From assembly GCA_964547415.1 (NCBI GenBank), contig CAZJNX010000003.1, positions 1-49,729 on the forward strand: a DNA stretch of 49,729 bases. The letters are read 5' to 3'. This DNA comes from CAZJNX01 sp964547415. Lineage in GTDB: Bacteria; Pseudomonadota; Alphaproteobacteria; Rhizobiales; Amorphaceae. Position numbers and translations under genes: made by a program. Below the pieces are notes generated by a model, which searched no databases, was not told where the DNA came from, and saw nothing but the letters and a program-made list of their open reading frames with translations. Positions 1-10,100 of this stretch are shown here, piece after piece (the first letter of the stretch is position 1; every line of letters starts with the position of its first letter).

Positions 1-891
1 GCTCGTCCGCGGAGCGAGGCCGCCCGTGGAGGAGGCCGGCCTCGGGGGCGTCGTGCGGGCGGCGTTGGCGGGCGTGCCGGCGTGCCGAGGCCGGCGGTGC
101 GCCGCCGGCTTCGGGAGACGGGCGCGCCCGCGCGGCCGCGCGGGCCGTGGCCTCGCGGACGCGGCCCGTGCCGGCGCCAGCGCCCGTCCGCAGAGCGAGA
201 CCGCCCGTGGAGGAGGCCGGCCCCGGGGGGCGTCGTGCGGGCGGCGTTGGCGTGCGTGCCGGCGTGCCGAGGCCGGCGGTGCGCCGCCGGCTTCGGGAGA
301 CGGGGGCGGCCGCGCGCCCTCGCGCGGCGAAGGGGCTCGGCGCGCGGGGGCGGCTTCCGGCGGCAGGCCCCGGTGGTCCGGGTCCCACGGAGAGGCAGTG
401 GCGCGAGCGAGTACGCAGCACAGGGCGGACCGCCGGCCGGAGCGGCTCGGGCCGCGGCACCCTCACCGATGCCGCCACGGCGCGCGCCCGGCCGAACGCG
501 CTGCCGTGCGGCGACACCCTGTCGGGCCGCCGGCCGCGGCAGGGCGGCGAGCCTTGGCGGATGGCCTTCGGCCCGATCCGGACACCGGCGCGGCGGACGC
601 GCCGTCCCGCGGTGCGCCGCTGCCCGCACCCGCCGCCCGGAAGGCCGGATCGGGGAGCGCCACCGCCGCCGGAGGAAGCCCGCCCTCCGTCCACGCCCAC
701 CGCAGTGCCGACGCGTGCGGCAGCGCATGAAGGCGGACGGAGCGGCGACCGCTCCGGCGCAGCCGCCGACGCGAGGGCCCGCCGCCGCATCGTGGCGCCT
801 CGCGGCCCTCGCCGGCCCCCGGCGCGATGCCGGTGGCCGCGGGGGCCGGCCTGAGCGGCCGTGCCACGATCCGACGGGCCGCCGCGCACCA
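1..891. other. GC-rich stretch without a supportable gene
   Basis: This stretch lies downstream of the kinase stop codon. Open frames exist on both strands, but they are Arg/Ala/Pro/Gly-rich, have no recognisable domain or ribosome binding site, and look like the antisense frames that high GC produces elsewhere in the window. The left third consists of a direct repeat with strong hairpins (listed separately). A weak hairpin (CGGCC-TGAGC-GGCCG, 847-861) sits about 30 nt after the kinase stop and could take part in transcription termination, but has no T tract. The window edge may cut a gene here that cannot be recognised. Confidence 0.5.
5..308. repeat. Direct repeat, two copies about 181 bp apart, each with a perfect GC hairpin
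   Basis: Two copies of a roughly 120-bp segment begin at 5 and 186 and match closely up to about 125 and 308. The second copy has a few substitutions and one extra G, so the offset grows from 181 to 182 bp. Neither offset is a multiple of three, which argues against a conserved coding repeat. Each copy ends in a long inverted repeat (85-114 and 267-296) whose core is GCCGGCG / CGCCGGC. Function unknown. Confidence 0.75.
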
Positions 892-3800
892 TCAGCGTCG
901 CGGCTCCAGGCGGAAGAAGCCGAGCTTCAGCGCCGCCTCGCCGTCCGCGCCGGAAAGGGCGGCGGCGAGCCGCGGCAGGTAGCGCGCCGCCGGCTCCAGC
1001 GGCTCCGGTCGCGGCGGTCGGGCACCGGCAGGCGGCGCCACCGCGAGCACGAGGTTCGGCGTCGCCTCCGCCCCCTCCGCCGCGCCGATCTCGATCCGGA
1101 AGGCGGCCGCGTCCGCCCGGCTCTCCAGGTAGGGCGTGAGGTCGTAGGTGAGGCCGTCGCCGTCGACGAGGAGAAAGAGGGGGCCGGTGCCCGCGTGGCG
1201 GATCGCGCCGTCGAGCCTGTCGCCGGCCACCACCAGGTCGCTGCGAAGGCGCATGGCGAGGGGCGAGGTGCTCGGGCCGCGGGCGAGGAAGGCGAGCACC
1301 GGGCACTGGTCGGGACTGACGAGGTGGCCGAGGACGTCGGGCGCGAACGGCAGGCGGCGGGCGAGCGCCGCATAGGCCGCCTCGATCCGTGCCGGCGCGT
1401 CGGCGTAAAGGCGCACGCGCAGCCGGTCGGCCCGTGCCTCGTCCACCGCGGCGAAGAAGCAGGGCGCGCCGTTGAGCCCGTCCACCGTCTCCACCATCCG
1501 CGCGACCGGCGGGGCGAGCCCGACCCGGCCCCCGTCGATGCGCATGCCCGCCGGGGGCTTCGCCGGCGCACCCGGCGACGGTCCGGTCGAGGGCCGCAGC
1601 GCCGGCGACAGGGCGGCCATCTCGGTGCGCCCGTCGGTCCGGCCGTCCGTGGCTGCGGTCCCGGATCCCGGTTGCTCGCCGGGCGGACGTGTTGCCGGCA
1701 GCGCCCCTTGCCGCCGCGCCTCCCTCTCGCGCACGGGGATCGGCGCACCGTCCGGTCCGCCGTCACCGCCCGGGCCGGCGGCCGGTCGTGCGCCGTCGTC
1801 GGCGGATGGCGGCCGCATTTCGCTCGGCGGGGCGGTCGCGACGACATCCGTCCCGGCGTCCTCGTCGGAGGCGCCGCCGGTGTCCGCGCTCTGGGTGGGC
1901 CCCTCGGCCGCGGCGCCCGGTGCCGCTGTGCCCGTCGCCGCGGCGGTGGCGGCCGGCCGCGCCTCGTCTGCGAACGGCAGGGCATGGCGCCCGCTCGCCC
2001 CGGCCGTTCCGGAGGCCTCGGTCCGCGTCCCCTCCCGGCCCGTTCCGGGCCTCGCCGGCGGCGCGGCGGGGCGTCCGCCGTCCGCCGGTTCGGCCGCGGC
2101 GACCGCGCCGGCCGTCTCGTGGCCCGCGCCCGCCGCCGATCCCGGGAAGGGGGCGCCGGAGGTCGCGGGTGCGAGCGGCGGGGCCGAGCCGGCCGTCGCG
2201 GCGGTGGCCGCGCCCGCGACCGGCGGGCGGTCGCGGTTCGTCCGTCGATCGCGGTCGGCCGCCGGCGCGGAGAGCGCGATCGCGTCCGCGACCGGCGCGA
2301 CGTCGTCCGTGCCGCCGGTGCGTTCCCCGGAAAGGCCGCCCGCGCCGTTCAGGACCGCCGGGGGCTCCGGGGCGGGTTCGGCCCGGGAGGAAGGGGAGCC
2401 GTCGGTCGCTCGCCCATCCGCCTCGGTCGCGGCGCGGGGCGCTGCCGCGTCCGCGGAGGACGGTCGCGCGCCACCGCTGGCGCGCCACGCCGCGGCGACG
2501 TCCCCGGCGCCCGTTCCCGCACCCGGCACGGCCGGCGGGGCTTGCGCGGCCGGCTGCCGGTCGCCTGCGTCCGGCGCCAGGGACGCCGACGGGCCGGGCG
2601 CCGCGCCGAAAGCGTCCGGATCCGGCGTGTCCGGCACCGCGCTCTCCCCGGCTTCGGCCGTCGCCCCGTCGCCGCCATCGCGCGGCGACGCCGCACCGCC
2701 GGCCGTCGGCCCGCTTCCGGCGCTGGAAGACGGCCGCGCGGCGATCGCGGTCTCGCGCGGGGCGACGGGCTCCGCGCGCGCGGGGGCCTCACGTCCATCC
2801 GGCCCCGCCCCCGCCGGAAGGCGCGGCTCGTCGAGGGTCGGCGGCCCGCCGCCGGCCGGCCCCGGTGACGCCGGCACGCCGGGCGCGCTGGCATCACCGG
2901 GGCCCGCGGCGTCCGCGCGGCGCCCGTCGGGTCCGTCGTGCGCCGCTGGGGGACCATCCGCGCGACCGGTTTCGGAGAGCGCGCCGGCCGGCCGCACGGC
3001 GACCACCGGCTCGTCGCGGTGGCCGTCGTCGCTCCGGGAGTCCTCGGGCGACCTGTCGGACCGATCCTCGGACCGAAGGCGCGGCCCGTCCGCCGCCCGC
3101 CGCTCTGCGTCGACCGGCGCGGGCGTCGCGGCGAGGCCGGCCACCCCGGCCGTCGGGCCGGTGCTGGCTGCAGCGGCGGCACCGGGCCCGGAAGGGGGCA
3201 TCGGGCCCCCGTCGGCCCGTTCGGGCGCTGGGCGATCCGCGCGACCGGTTTCGGCGGGTGGGGCCATCGCCGCGGAGACGACCGGCTCGCCGCCGCCGTC
3301 CGCGGGCCGGGCCCCTTCCGGCCGTGTCTCGCGGTCCTGCGACCGGAGGCCCGTTCCATTCGCAGCCGGCCGCGCCCCTTCGGCCGGCGCGGGCGTCGCG
3401 GCGAGGCCGGCCACCCCGGCCGTCGGGCCGGTGCTGGCNNNNNNNNNNNNNNNNNNNNNNNNNNNNNNNNNNNNNNNNNNNNNNNNNNNNNNNNNNNNNN
3501 NNNNNNNNNNNNNNNNNNNNNNNNNNNNNNNNNNNNNNGGTTTCGGCGGGTGGGGCCATCGCCGCGGAGACGACCGGCTCGCCGCCGCCGTCCCCGGGCC
3601 GGGCGCCTTCCGGCCGTGTCTCGCGGTCCTGCGACCGGAGGCCCGTCCCGTCCGCAGCCGGCCCGGCCCTGCCCTCCGGTGGAAGGGGGCTTGCGACGCC
3701 GCTCGCCGCCGGCGCCGGGCCGGCGCCGCCCGCGGAGTGGCCGGGCGCGGACGAGGGGCGATCCGTCCCGCCCGTCGTCGGAGCCACGGCAGACGCGAGG

Positions 3801-6340
3801 CCCGCGAGCGTCGCCTCGCCGGGATCGTCTTCCTCGCCCCGCCCACCGTCTCGCCGGCCGCCCGCCGGGTCCGCCGGCCGAAGGGGCGTGCCGGTCGCGG
3901 TCTGCCCTTGCCCCGGGGCCGCCGGAGGCGTCGCCGCGGGAGACGGGCCGGCGTCGGCCGCGGCGACGCCTCCCGCTCCGGCATCGCGCGCGGGGTGGCC
4001 AGCGTCTCGCCCCGGCACGGACGACGGATGGTCCGGCCCGGAGCCGGTGGACGGGCCGGCCGAAGGGGCGGGGAAGGCCGTCCCGGCGGTGGCCTGTCGG
4101 CGGAAGGCGGCCTCGAGCTCGCGGCGGAAGGCCGCCCGGGCCTCCTCGGCGTTCGGCGGGGCGGTCTCGCGGGGGGCGGTGCCGAGCTTCCCCCCGCCAT
4201 CGGCGTCGCGCCCGGGGTGCGGGTGATCCTGCGCAGGTGTGGGGGTCGGGCGCTCCCGCGCGGCGGCCGTCCCGGCGGCGCCGGGGCGCTCCGCGGGGGA
4301 GGGGCCGGGGCGCGCGCCGTCCGTCCGCTCGGCCGGGGCCGCCGCATCCGCCGCCACGGTCCCGGCGGATCCGGCGTCGTCCCGGGCCGGGTCCGCCGGT
4401 GGCCGCCGGCCGGTGTCCGGCTCCCGGGGGGGCTGGTCCGCCGCGCCGGCGTCGCCCGCGGCCAGGGCGCCCTCGCCGCCGCCGGTCGCAGGGTCGGAGG
4501 CCCCCGCGAGGCCGGCGATCGCGGTGCCGGCGGCCGACTGGCGGCGGAAGGCCGCGTCGAGCTCGCGGCGGAAGGCCGCCTCGGCCGCCTCCGGGTCGAG
4601 CCGCGGCGTCTGCCGTTCGCGTGCCACCGCCGCCTCCGCCTCGAGGCGGGCCCGTTCCGCGGCGAGCCGCCGCTCCCACTCGGCTGCCTGCCTTGCGGCC
4701 TCGCTCGCGGGACGCTCCGCTCCCTCGCGGCCGGCTTCGGGCGGCGCGGTGGCCGTCCCTGCCGCGCCCGGGCGAGCCGGACCGTCCGGACCCTCCGCCG
4801 GCGGGACGGCCGCCTCGCGCCCGCCGGGACCGGCAAGGAAGGACCAGCCGCCCGCCCCCGCGCCCGCGAGGAGAAGGACGGCGAGGGCCGCCGCCGGCAC
4901 CCGCCATCCCGCTCGCCCGGCGAGCGTGGGCGAGGCCGCCGGCGCACCGCGCTCGCCGAGGCGCCAGGCCGCGACCTCCTCCATGGAGGCCATGCGTTTT
5001 CCCGGGTCGGGCTCCAGCATCCGGGCGATCAGCGGGCGGTAGCGCGCGGGCACGTCCGACAGGTCCGGCACCGCGCGGCGCTTCTCCACCACCTCGACCT
5101 GGGTCCCCTCCATGTCGAGGGGGCTCCCGCGCAGCGCCGCCGTCAGGGTGAGGCCGAGGCTGTAGACGTCCGAGGCCGGCCCGACCTCGCCCCCGTAAAG
5201 GCCGAGCTGCTCGGGCGAGACGTAGCCGAGCTTGCCCGCGAATCCCGTCCCGATGACGGTCCGGTCCGTCGGCCGCAGGGAGCGGGCGATGCCGAAGTCG
5301 ATGATCTTGGAGCGGGCGACGCGGCCCTCCGGCAGGATCACGTTGTCGGGCGACAGGTCCCGGTGGACGATGCCCGCGGCGTGGGCCTCGGCCATGGCGT
5401 TGGCGAGGCGAAGGCGCAGCCGGTCCGTCTCCTCCACCGACAGGGGGCCGGTCCCGAGCCGCTCCAGGAGGGAGACCCCGTCCACGTACTCCATGGCGAG
5501 AAAGGCCTCGCCCAGCTGCCTGTCGACGGTGAAGACGTAGGTGCGCACGATGGCGTCGTGGGAAAGGCGGTGGAGGACGGACGCCTCCTTGCGGAAGAGG
5601 GCGAGGGCGGCCTCGTTGTCGGCGAGCTCCGGCAGGAGGACCTTGATCGCCACCGGGTCGCCGCCCTCCACCGTCCGCCCGCGGTAGACCTCGCCCATGC
5701 CGCCGACGGCGATCAGCCGCCCCACCTCGTAGATACCGCTCAGCACCGTTCCTTCGGGGATGCGCTGGCGGCCCGCGCCGTCGCGCGCGGGCGGCGGGGG
5801 TGGCGGGAAGCCCGCCACGCGGAAGACCTGGACCGGCTCCTCGAAGCTCTTGAACATCTTCTCGCCGAGGTCCTCGAAGGACAGCTCCACCTTCCGTCGC
5901 ACGCTCTCGAACACGATGCGCGAGACGGTGATGCCGCCGGGCGGCGCCGCCCCCTCCACCCGCGCCGCCGTGTTGACGCCGTCGCCGAAGATGTCGCCGC
6001 CCTCGTGGATCACGTCGCCGACGTGCAGGCCGATGCGGAACTGAAGGCGGCTTTCCGCCGGCACGGGCCCGTTGCGCCGCGCCATCGCCTGCTGCAGGGC
6101 CGCCGCGCAGCGGATGGCGTCCACCGCCGAGGCGAACTCGGCGAGGAGGCCGTCGCCCACGAACTTGATGATGCGCCCGGTGAAGGCGCCGATGGTGGGG
6201 ATGAACAGCTCTTCCAGGTGGCCGCAGAGCTGGCGGTAGGTGCCCTCCTCGTCGCGGCCCATGAGGCGGCTGTAGCCCGCCACGTCCGCCGACATGATGG
6301 CGACGATCTTCCGCGGGGCGCCGGTGCGGGTGGTCTCCAT
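892..6340 (-). CDS. T6SS-linked transmembrane Ser/Thr kinase with N-terminal adenylyl-cyclase domain (PpkA-like)
   Basis: Starts at the ATG at 6340, five nt after the pppA stop, and ends at TGA 892. It is interrupted by a scaffold gap that only appears to shift the frame; with a 78-bp gap the protein is 1808 residues. Residues about 12-175 are a class III nucleotide cyclase with D19, K59, D63, D116, N123 and R127, the full metal, purine and transition-state set of adenylyl type. Residues about 203-460 are a Hanks-type kinase: glycine loop AVGGMGEVY, K233, HRDLSPDN (D328, N333) and DFG (D348). The usual Lys of HRDxKxxN is Ser330. A membrane segment follows (about 481-502), then a coiled-coil-like stretch (about 545-577), two copies of AAFRREL(D/E)AAFRRQ (588 and 736), a long Ala/Pro/Gly repeat region and a conserved-looking globular C-terminal domain of about 215 residues. 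By position it is the PpkA of this T6SS; the C-terminal part should be periplasmic and may sense envelope signals (inference). Confidence 0.88.
2968..3690 (-). repeat. 270-bp (90-codon) tandem repeat region in the kinase gene
   Basis: The block starting GGCGCGGGCGTCGCGGCGAG recurs at 3116 and 3386, exactly 270 bp apart. The block GGTTTCGGCGGGTGGGGCC recurs at 3247 and again just after the gap at 3539. A more diverged copy begins near 2968. In protein terms this is a 90-residue unit, rich in Ala, Pro, Gly and charged residues, that contains GLRSQDRETRPEGARP and EPVVSAAMAPPAET. It lies in the predicted periplasmic part of the kinase. Copy number in the real genome is uncertain because the gap lies within it. 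Confidence 0.9.
3439..3538. other. 100-N scaffold gap inside the kinase gene
   Basis: A run of exactly 100 N, the usual placeholder for a gap of unknown size. The flanks are two copies of a 270-bp repeat. The left flank stops at the repeat position equal to 3168, and the right flank resumes at the position equal to 3247. One uninterrupted repeat copy would therefore need 78 bases here. The frame left of the gap matches the frame right of it only if the true gap is a multiple of three, which 78 is and 100 is not. Confidence 0.95.
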
Positions 6341-6345
6341 CGCTC

Positions 6346-7113
6346 TTACCCCGCGGCCGCGTCGGACGGGCGCGGGCGGTCCCCGCTGGTCCTGACGACG
6401 ATGACGGTCACGTTGTCCTCCGCCCCCCGGTCGAGGACGGCGGCGAGAAGGGCCTCGCACGCGGCCTGCGCGCTGTCGGCGCCGGCGAGCGTCGCGATCT
6501 CCTCCTCGCACAGGTGGGCGAGGAGGCCGTCCGAGCACAACAGGAAGGCCTCGCCCGGCAGGACGCGGCCGGTCTCGATCTCGAGGTCGGGAAGCGGCTC
6601 GGTGCCGATGGCGCGGGTGAGCACGTGGCCGCGGTGCCAGCCCTTCGCCTCGGCCGCGGCGAGGACGCCCTCGTCCACGAGCTGCTGCGCCTCGGTGTGG
6701 TCGTGGGTGAGGAGGAGGGCCGCGCCCTCCGCCAGGCGATAGACGCGGCTGTCGCCGCACCACACGGCCGCGAAGCTGTCCCCGTGGAGGAGGAGGGCGG
6801 CGAGGGTGGTGCCCATGGTCCGGCCAGCGCCCGCGCGGGCGCGGATGGCGGCGTTGGCGGCGATGATCGCGTCCTCGAGGCGGGCGAGGAGGTCGGCCGC
6901 CTCCGCCGCGGGCTCGATGGCGGCGAGCCGCTCCACGAGGGCGGTGGAGGCGAAGCGTCCGCCCTCGTGGCCGCCCATCCCGTCGGCGACGGCATAAAGG
7001 CCGGCCGCGGTGTGGACGAGGTGGGCATCCTCGTTGACGGACCGGACGCGGCCCGGGTGGGTCGCCGCCCCGACGTCGATCGCGTCCGCCGCGCGTTCCG
7101 CCTGCCGTTCCAT
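6346..7113 (-). CDS. pppA: PP2C-family Ser/Thr phosphatase of the T6SS (PppA)
   Basis: A 255-residue single-domain PPM/PP2C phosphatase without membrane segments, so cytoplasmic. The metal-binding motifs are in order: VNEDA near the N-terminus, VADGMGGHEGG, GTTLAALLL, CGDSRVYRL, LTHDHT, LCSDGLL and DNVTVIVV. The gene begins 10 nt after the tssM stop and ends 5 nt before the kinase ATG, so the three are co-transcribed and probably translationally coupled. In T6SSs of this class PppA removes the phosphate that PpkA adds to Thr residues read by the FHA protein, setting the system back to off. That role is inferred from context and family. Confidence 0.93.
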   Translation of the reverse strand: MERQAERAADAIDVGAATHPGRVRSVNEDAHLVHTAAGLYAVADGMGGHEGGRFASTALVERLAAIEPAAEAADLLARLEDAIIAANAAIRARAGAGRTMGTTLAALLLHGDSFAAVWCGDSRVYRLAEGAALLLTHDHTEAQQLVDEGVLAAAEAKGWHRGHVLTRAIGTEPLPDLEIETGRVLPGEAFLLCSDGLLAHLCEEEIATLAGADSAQAACEALLAAVLDRGAEDNVTVIVVRTSGDRPRPSDAAAG

Positions 7114-7123
7114 CGCCGGCCCC

Positions 7124-10100
7124 CTAGAGGGTTCTCGGGCAGTCGAAGCTCGAAAGCTCCGGCAGCCGCACCGGGTTCACCCGCGCCTCGGCGCGGATCC
7201 TGAAGGTCGCCTCCCGCCCGCCGAGCACGAACTGGGCGGTGGTGTCGGAGCCCGAGCGGGAGGTGCGGGCGGCGTCGAGGAGGCGGAAGAGCGCCCACGG
7301 GCCGGTCCGCTCGATCCGCGAGTTGCGCCCCGGGATCTCCGGCTGCAGGGCGATCCCGGCGACGTTCATGGAGCCGGGCCAGCGCACGCTCGTGGGCAGG
7401 GCGTTCCCCTGCGCGGCCTGGGCGACGACGCCGTGCACGTAGAGCTGGGCGGTGAGCGCCGTCGCCGACAGGGAGCGCGGCGTCACCTGGAAGCTGACAG
7501 ACGGGTTCGCGCCCACCTCGAAGAAGGCGTCGCGGATCGCAGCCGCCCGCTGGAAGTTCCTGAGGCTCTCCCGCGACAGGCTCGCGCCGATGGGGCTGTC
7601 GGCGCGCCAAGTCCACTCCGCCCCCGAGGTGTCGGCGTAGCGGGAAAGGTGGGTGTTGAAGAAGCCGTCCATGATGCCGCCGGGCGCGAACAGGCGGGCG
7701 AAGTCGGACAGCGGCACGTCGCGGTTGGAGTTGCGCGCGAACGGGTACTTGTTGGGGATCGCCTTGCGGCAGAAGTCGTGGACGTTGCGCTTCAGGAGCA
7801 TGTTGAGCTGGTCGACGGAGGCGGTGGTGGCATCGCCCTCGAAGTCGCCGACGACGGCGGCGAACAGGGCGTCGAAGGGGGCGGGCAGGCGCGTCGCGTT
7901 CGCCTTCAGCTTGGCGAGCTCGACCCTGAGGTCCGAGGCGACGGCGGCAAGGTTCGGGTTGTCGGTGTCGGTCGCCCTCAGCAGCGCCTCGTGGACGCTC
8001 GCAAGGTTCGCGAGGAACTGGTCGACCGGCCGCTGGCCCGGGCCGCCCTCGACGAACGCCGCGTAGCGCGCGAAGTGGGCCTCCACCGCCTCGCCGGGGA
8101 CGAACGCGCCCGCCTCGCCCGCCCGCCGCTGGCCCTTCAGCGCAAGGCCCGCGCCGAAGGCGGCCGCGCTGCCGGCCCGGCCGGAGGCGCCGTCGAGCGC
8201 CTCCTCGGCCACGGCGCGCCCGATGGCGGCCGTGTCCGTGCCGCCGTCCGCGCCCTCGGCGGGCGGGCGGGTGAGGGCGGTCTCGTCGGCGACCTGCTCG
8301 ATCAGCGCCTTCAAGGGCGAGGTGGCCGAGGCGAGGGTGGCGAGCGCGGTGTAGGACGGCTTGTCGGCGTTGAGGCGCACGAGGCGGATGCGCGAAAGGG
8401 CGCCGCGCCAGGCCTCGATGAAGTCGGCCGAGTAGCGGGCAAGGAGGTCGGGCCGGAGGGTGCGGAACTGGTCCTCCACCGCCGCGTCGTCCGCCGCCGC
8501 GCCGAGTAGCCAGCGCTCGTCCTCCATCAGCCGCTCGATGCCCGACAGCTCCGACAGGAACAGGCGGTGGAAGCCGTCCCGGGTGAAGAAGGCCTCGACG
8601 GTGACGTCCGACAGGTCGCCCCCGCCCGCCACCTCGAACACGAGGTCGCCGTTGGGCCCCGCGCGGGCCGCCGTCCAGTCCTCCACGGGTACGGCGACGG
8701 CCCGGCTCTTGAGGAGCGCGTAGGCCCGGTCGGCGATGTTCATGCGCAGGAGCGTCGCCTCCGCGTCGCGCACGAGGGCCGCGTTCGCCTCCACCAGCGG
8801 CTCGTGGCCGCCGTCGAGGGCGAGCATGGCCGACAGGTGGGCGAGCATCGCCGCCCGCTCGTCGGGAAGCTCGAGGCCCGGCCCGGCGTTGCTCGCCCAG
8901 TCCCGGCGCATCCACTCGATCACGAGGGCGTCGTCCGACCGGTGGAGCCCGCCCAGCATCTTGTAGACCTTGAGGGCGTCGTAGACGGTGGCGGGGTCGG
9001 CGATGTTGGCCTCGAGCTGGCGTTCGAGGCGCAGGACGAGGCGCGAGCGCAGCAGCCGCTCGAGGCCGATCCGGTAGAGCGTCTCGGAGGAGGCGTTGAG
9101 GGCCTCGCGCACCCAAAGGCCCAGCCGCTCGGCGAGGGGGGCGGGGAGGTCGCGCACCTCGTAGCCCGCCGGCAGCAGGCGCAGCCGGTCGAGGAGCGGG
9201 CGCACGCGGGACAGGTCCGTGTCGGCGACGGTCGCCTCGTCGACGGTGCCGCGCCCGTCGCTGGCATAGGCGGCGAGGTCGAGCGCGGTCGCCTCGATGA
9301 GGGTGTCGTTGAGGCTGTAGCTGCGCCACCAGAGCGCGGCGAGGGCGGCCGAGACGAGGACGACGGCGGCGAGCGCGGCGCCCCTGGCGACCATCGCCCG
9401 CCGCGCCGCCCGCGGGTTCACCGACACCCAGCCCGCCTCGGGGAAGACGACCTTCGCGAGGAGGTCGTGCAAGAAATAGCTCTTCGCCTGGCCGAGGCCC
9501 GCGTAGGCGGCCGCCTTCTCGGCCTGGAAGCGGCGCGCGAGGGAGCCGATCACCTGGTCGATGGGCGAGCCTTCCTGGGTGCCCGAGGTGAAGTAGAAGC
9601 CGCGCAGGACCGTGTCGGTCTCGAAGCGGGTCGGCTCGAAGATCCGCTCCAGCATGGTGACGACGGCGCCCTTCAGCGCCGCCATCTGGGAGGGGAAGCC
9701 GTAGGCGAAGATGCGCGAGCGCGGGTCGGGCTCGGCCTCGAGACGGTCGGGCAGCTCCTCGTTGAGGCGGGCGACGAGGGCGTCGAATTCCGCGCCCGCC
9801 TCGCCGACCATGTTCTCGTTCTTCTCCGCCGGGCGGAAGGTGGCGCCCCACACGAGCCGCCGCCGCGCCTCCGGAAAGGCGCCGAAGTACTCGACGAAAC
9901 CGGCCACGAGGTCGGCCTTCGTGAACATCACGTAGACCGGCACGTCCGTGCGGGCGGCCGCCTTCACCTCGGCAAGCCGTGCGCGGAGGCGGTCTGCGTC
10001 GGCCTTCAGCGCCTCGTCCGGCTTCGTCATCAGGTCCTCGAGGCTGATCGCGACGATCACCCCGTTCACCGGCTGGCGCGGCCGGGTGCGGGCGAGGAGC

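Noticed and set aside
463..867. Possible small gene on the minus strand after the kinase
   Set aside because: GTG start without ribosome site, Arg/Ala/Pro-rich product, no family, and equally long frames exist on the other strand.
3439..3538. Apparent frameshift in the kinase
   Set aside because: It arises only from the placeholder length of the gap; a 78-bp gap predicted from the repeat restores the frame.
82..6742. Very long open frames on the + strand across the kinase gene (e.g. 1472-6742)
   Set aside because: They are antisense shadows of a GC-rich Ala/Pro/Gly gene. Their translations are low-complexity and include the gap, while the minus strand shows cyclase, kinase and membrane domains.
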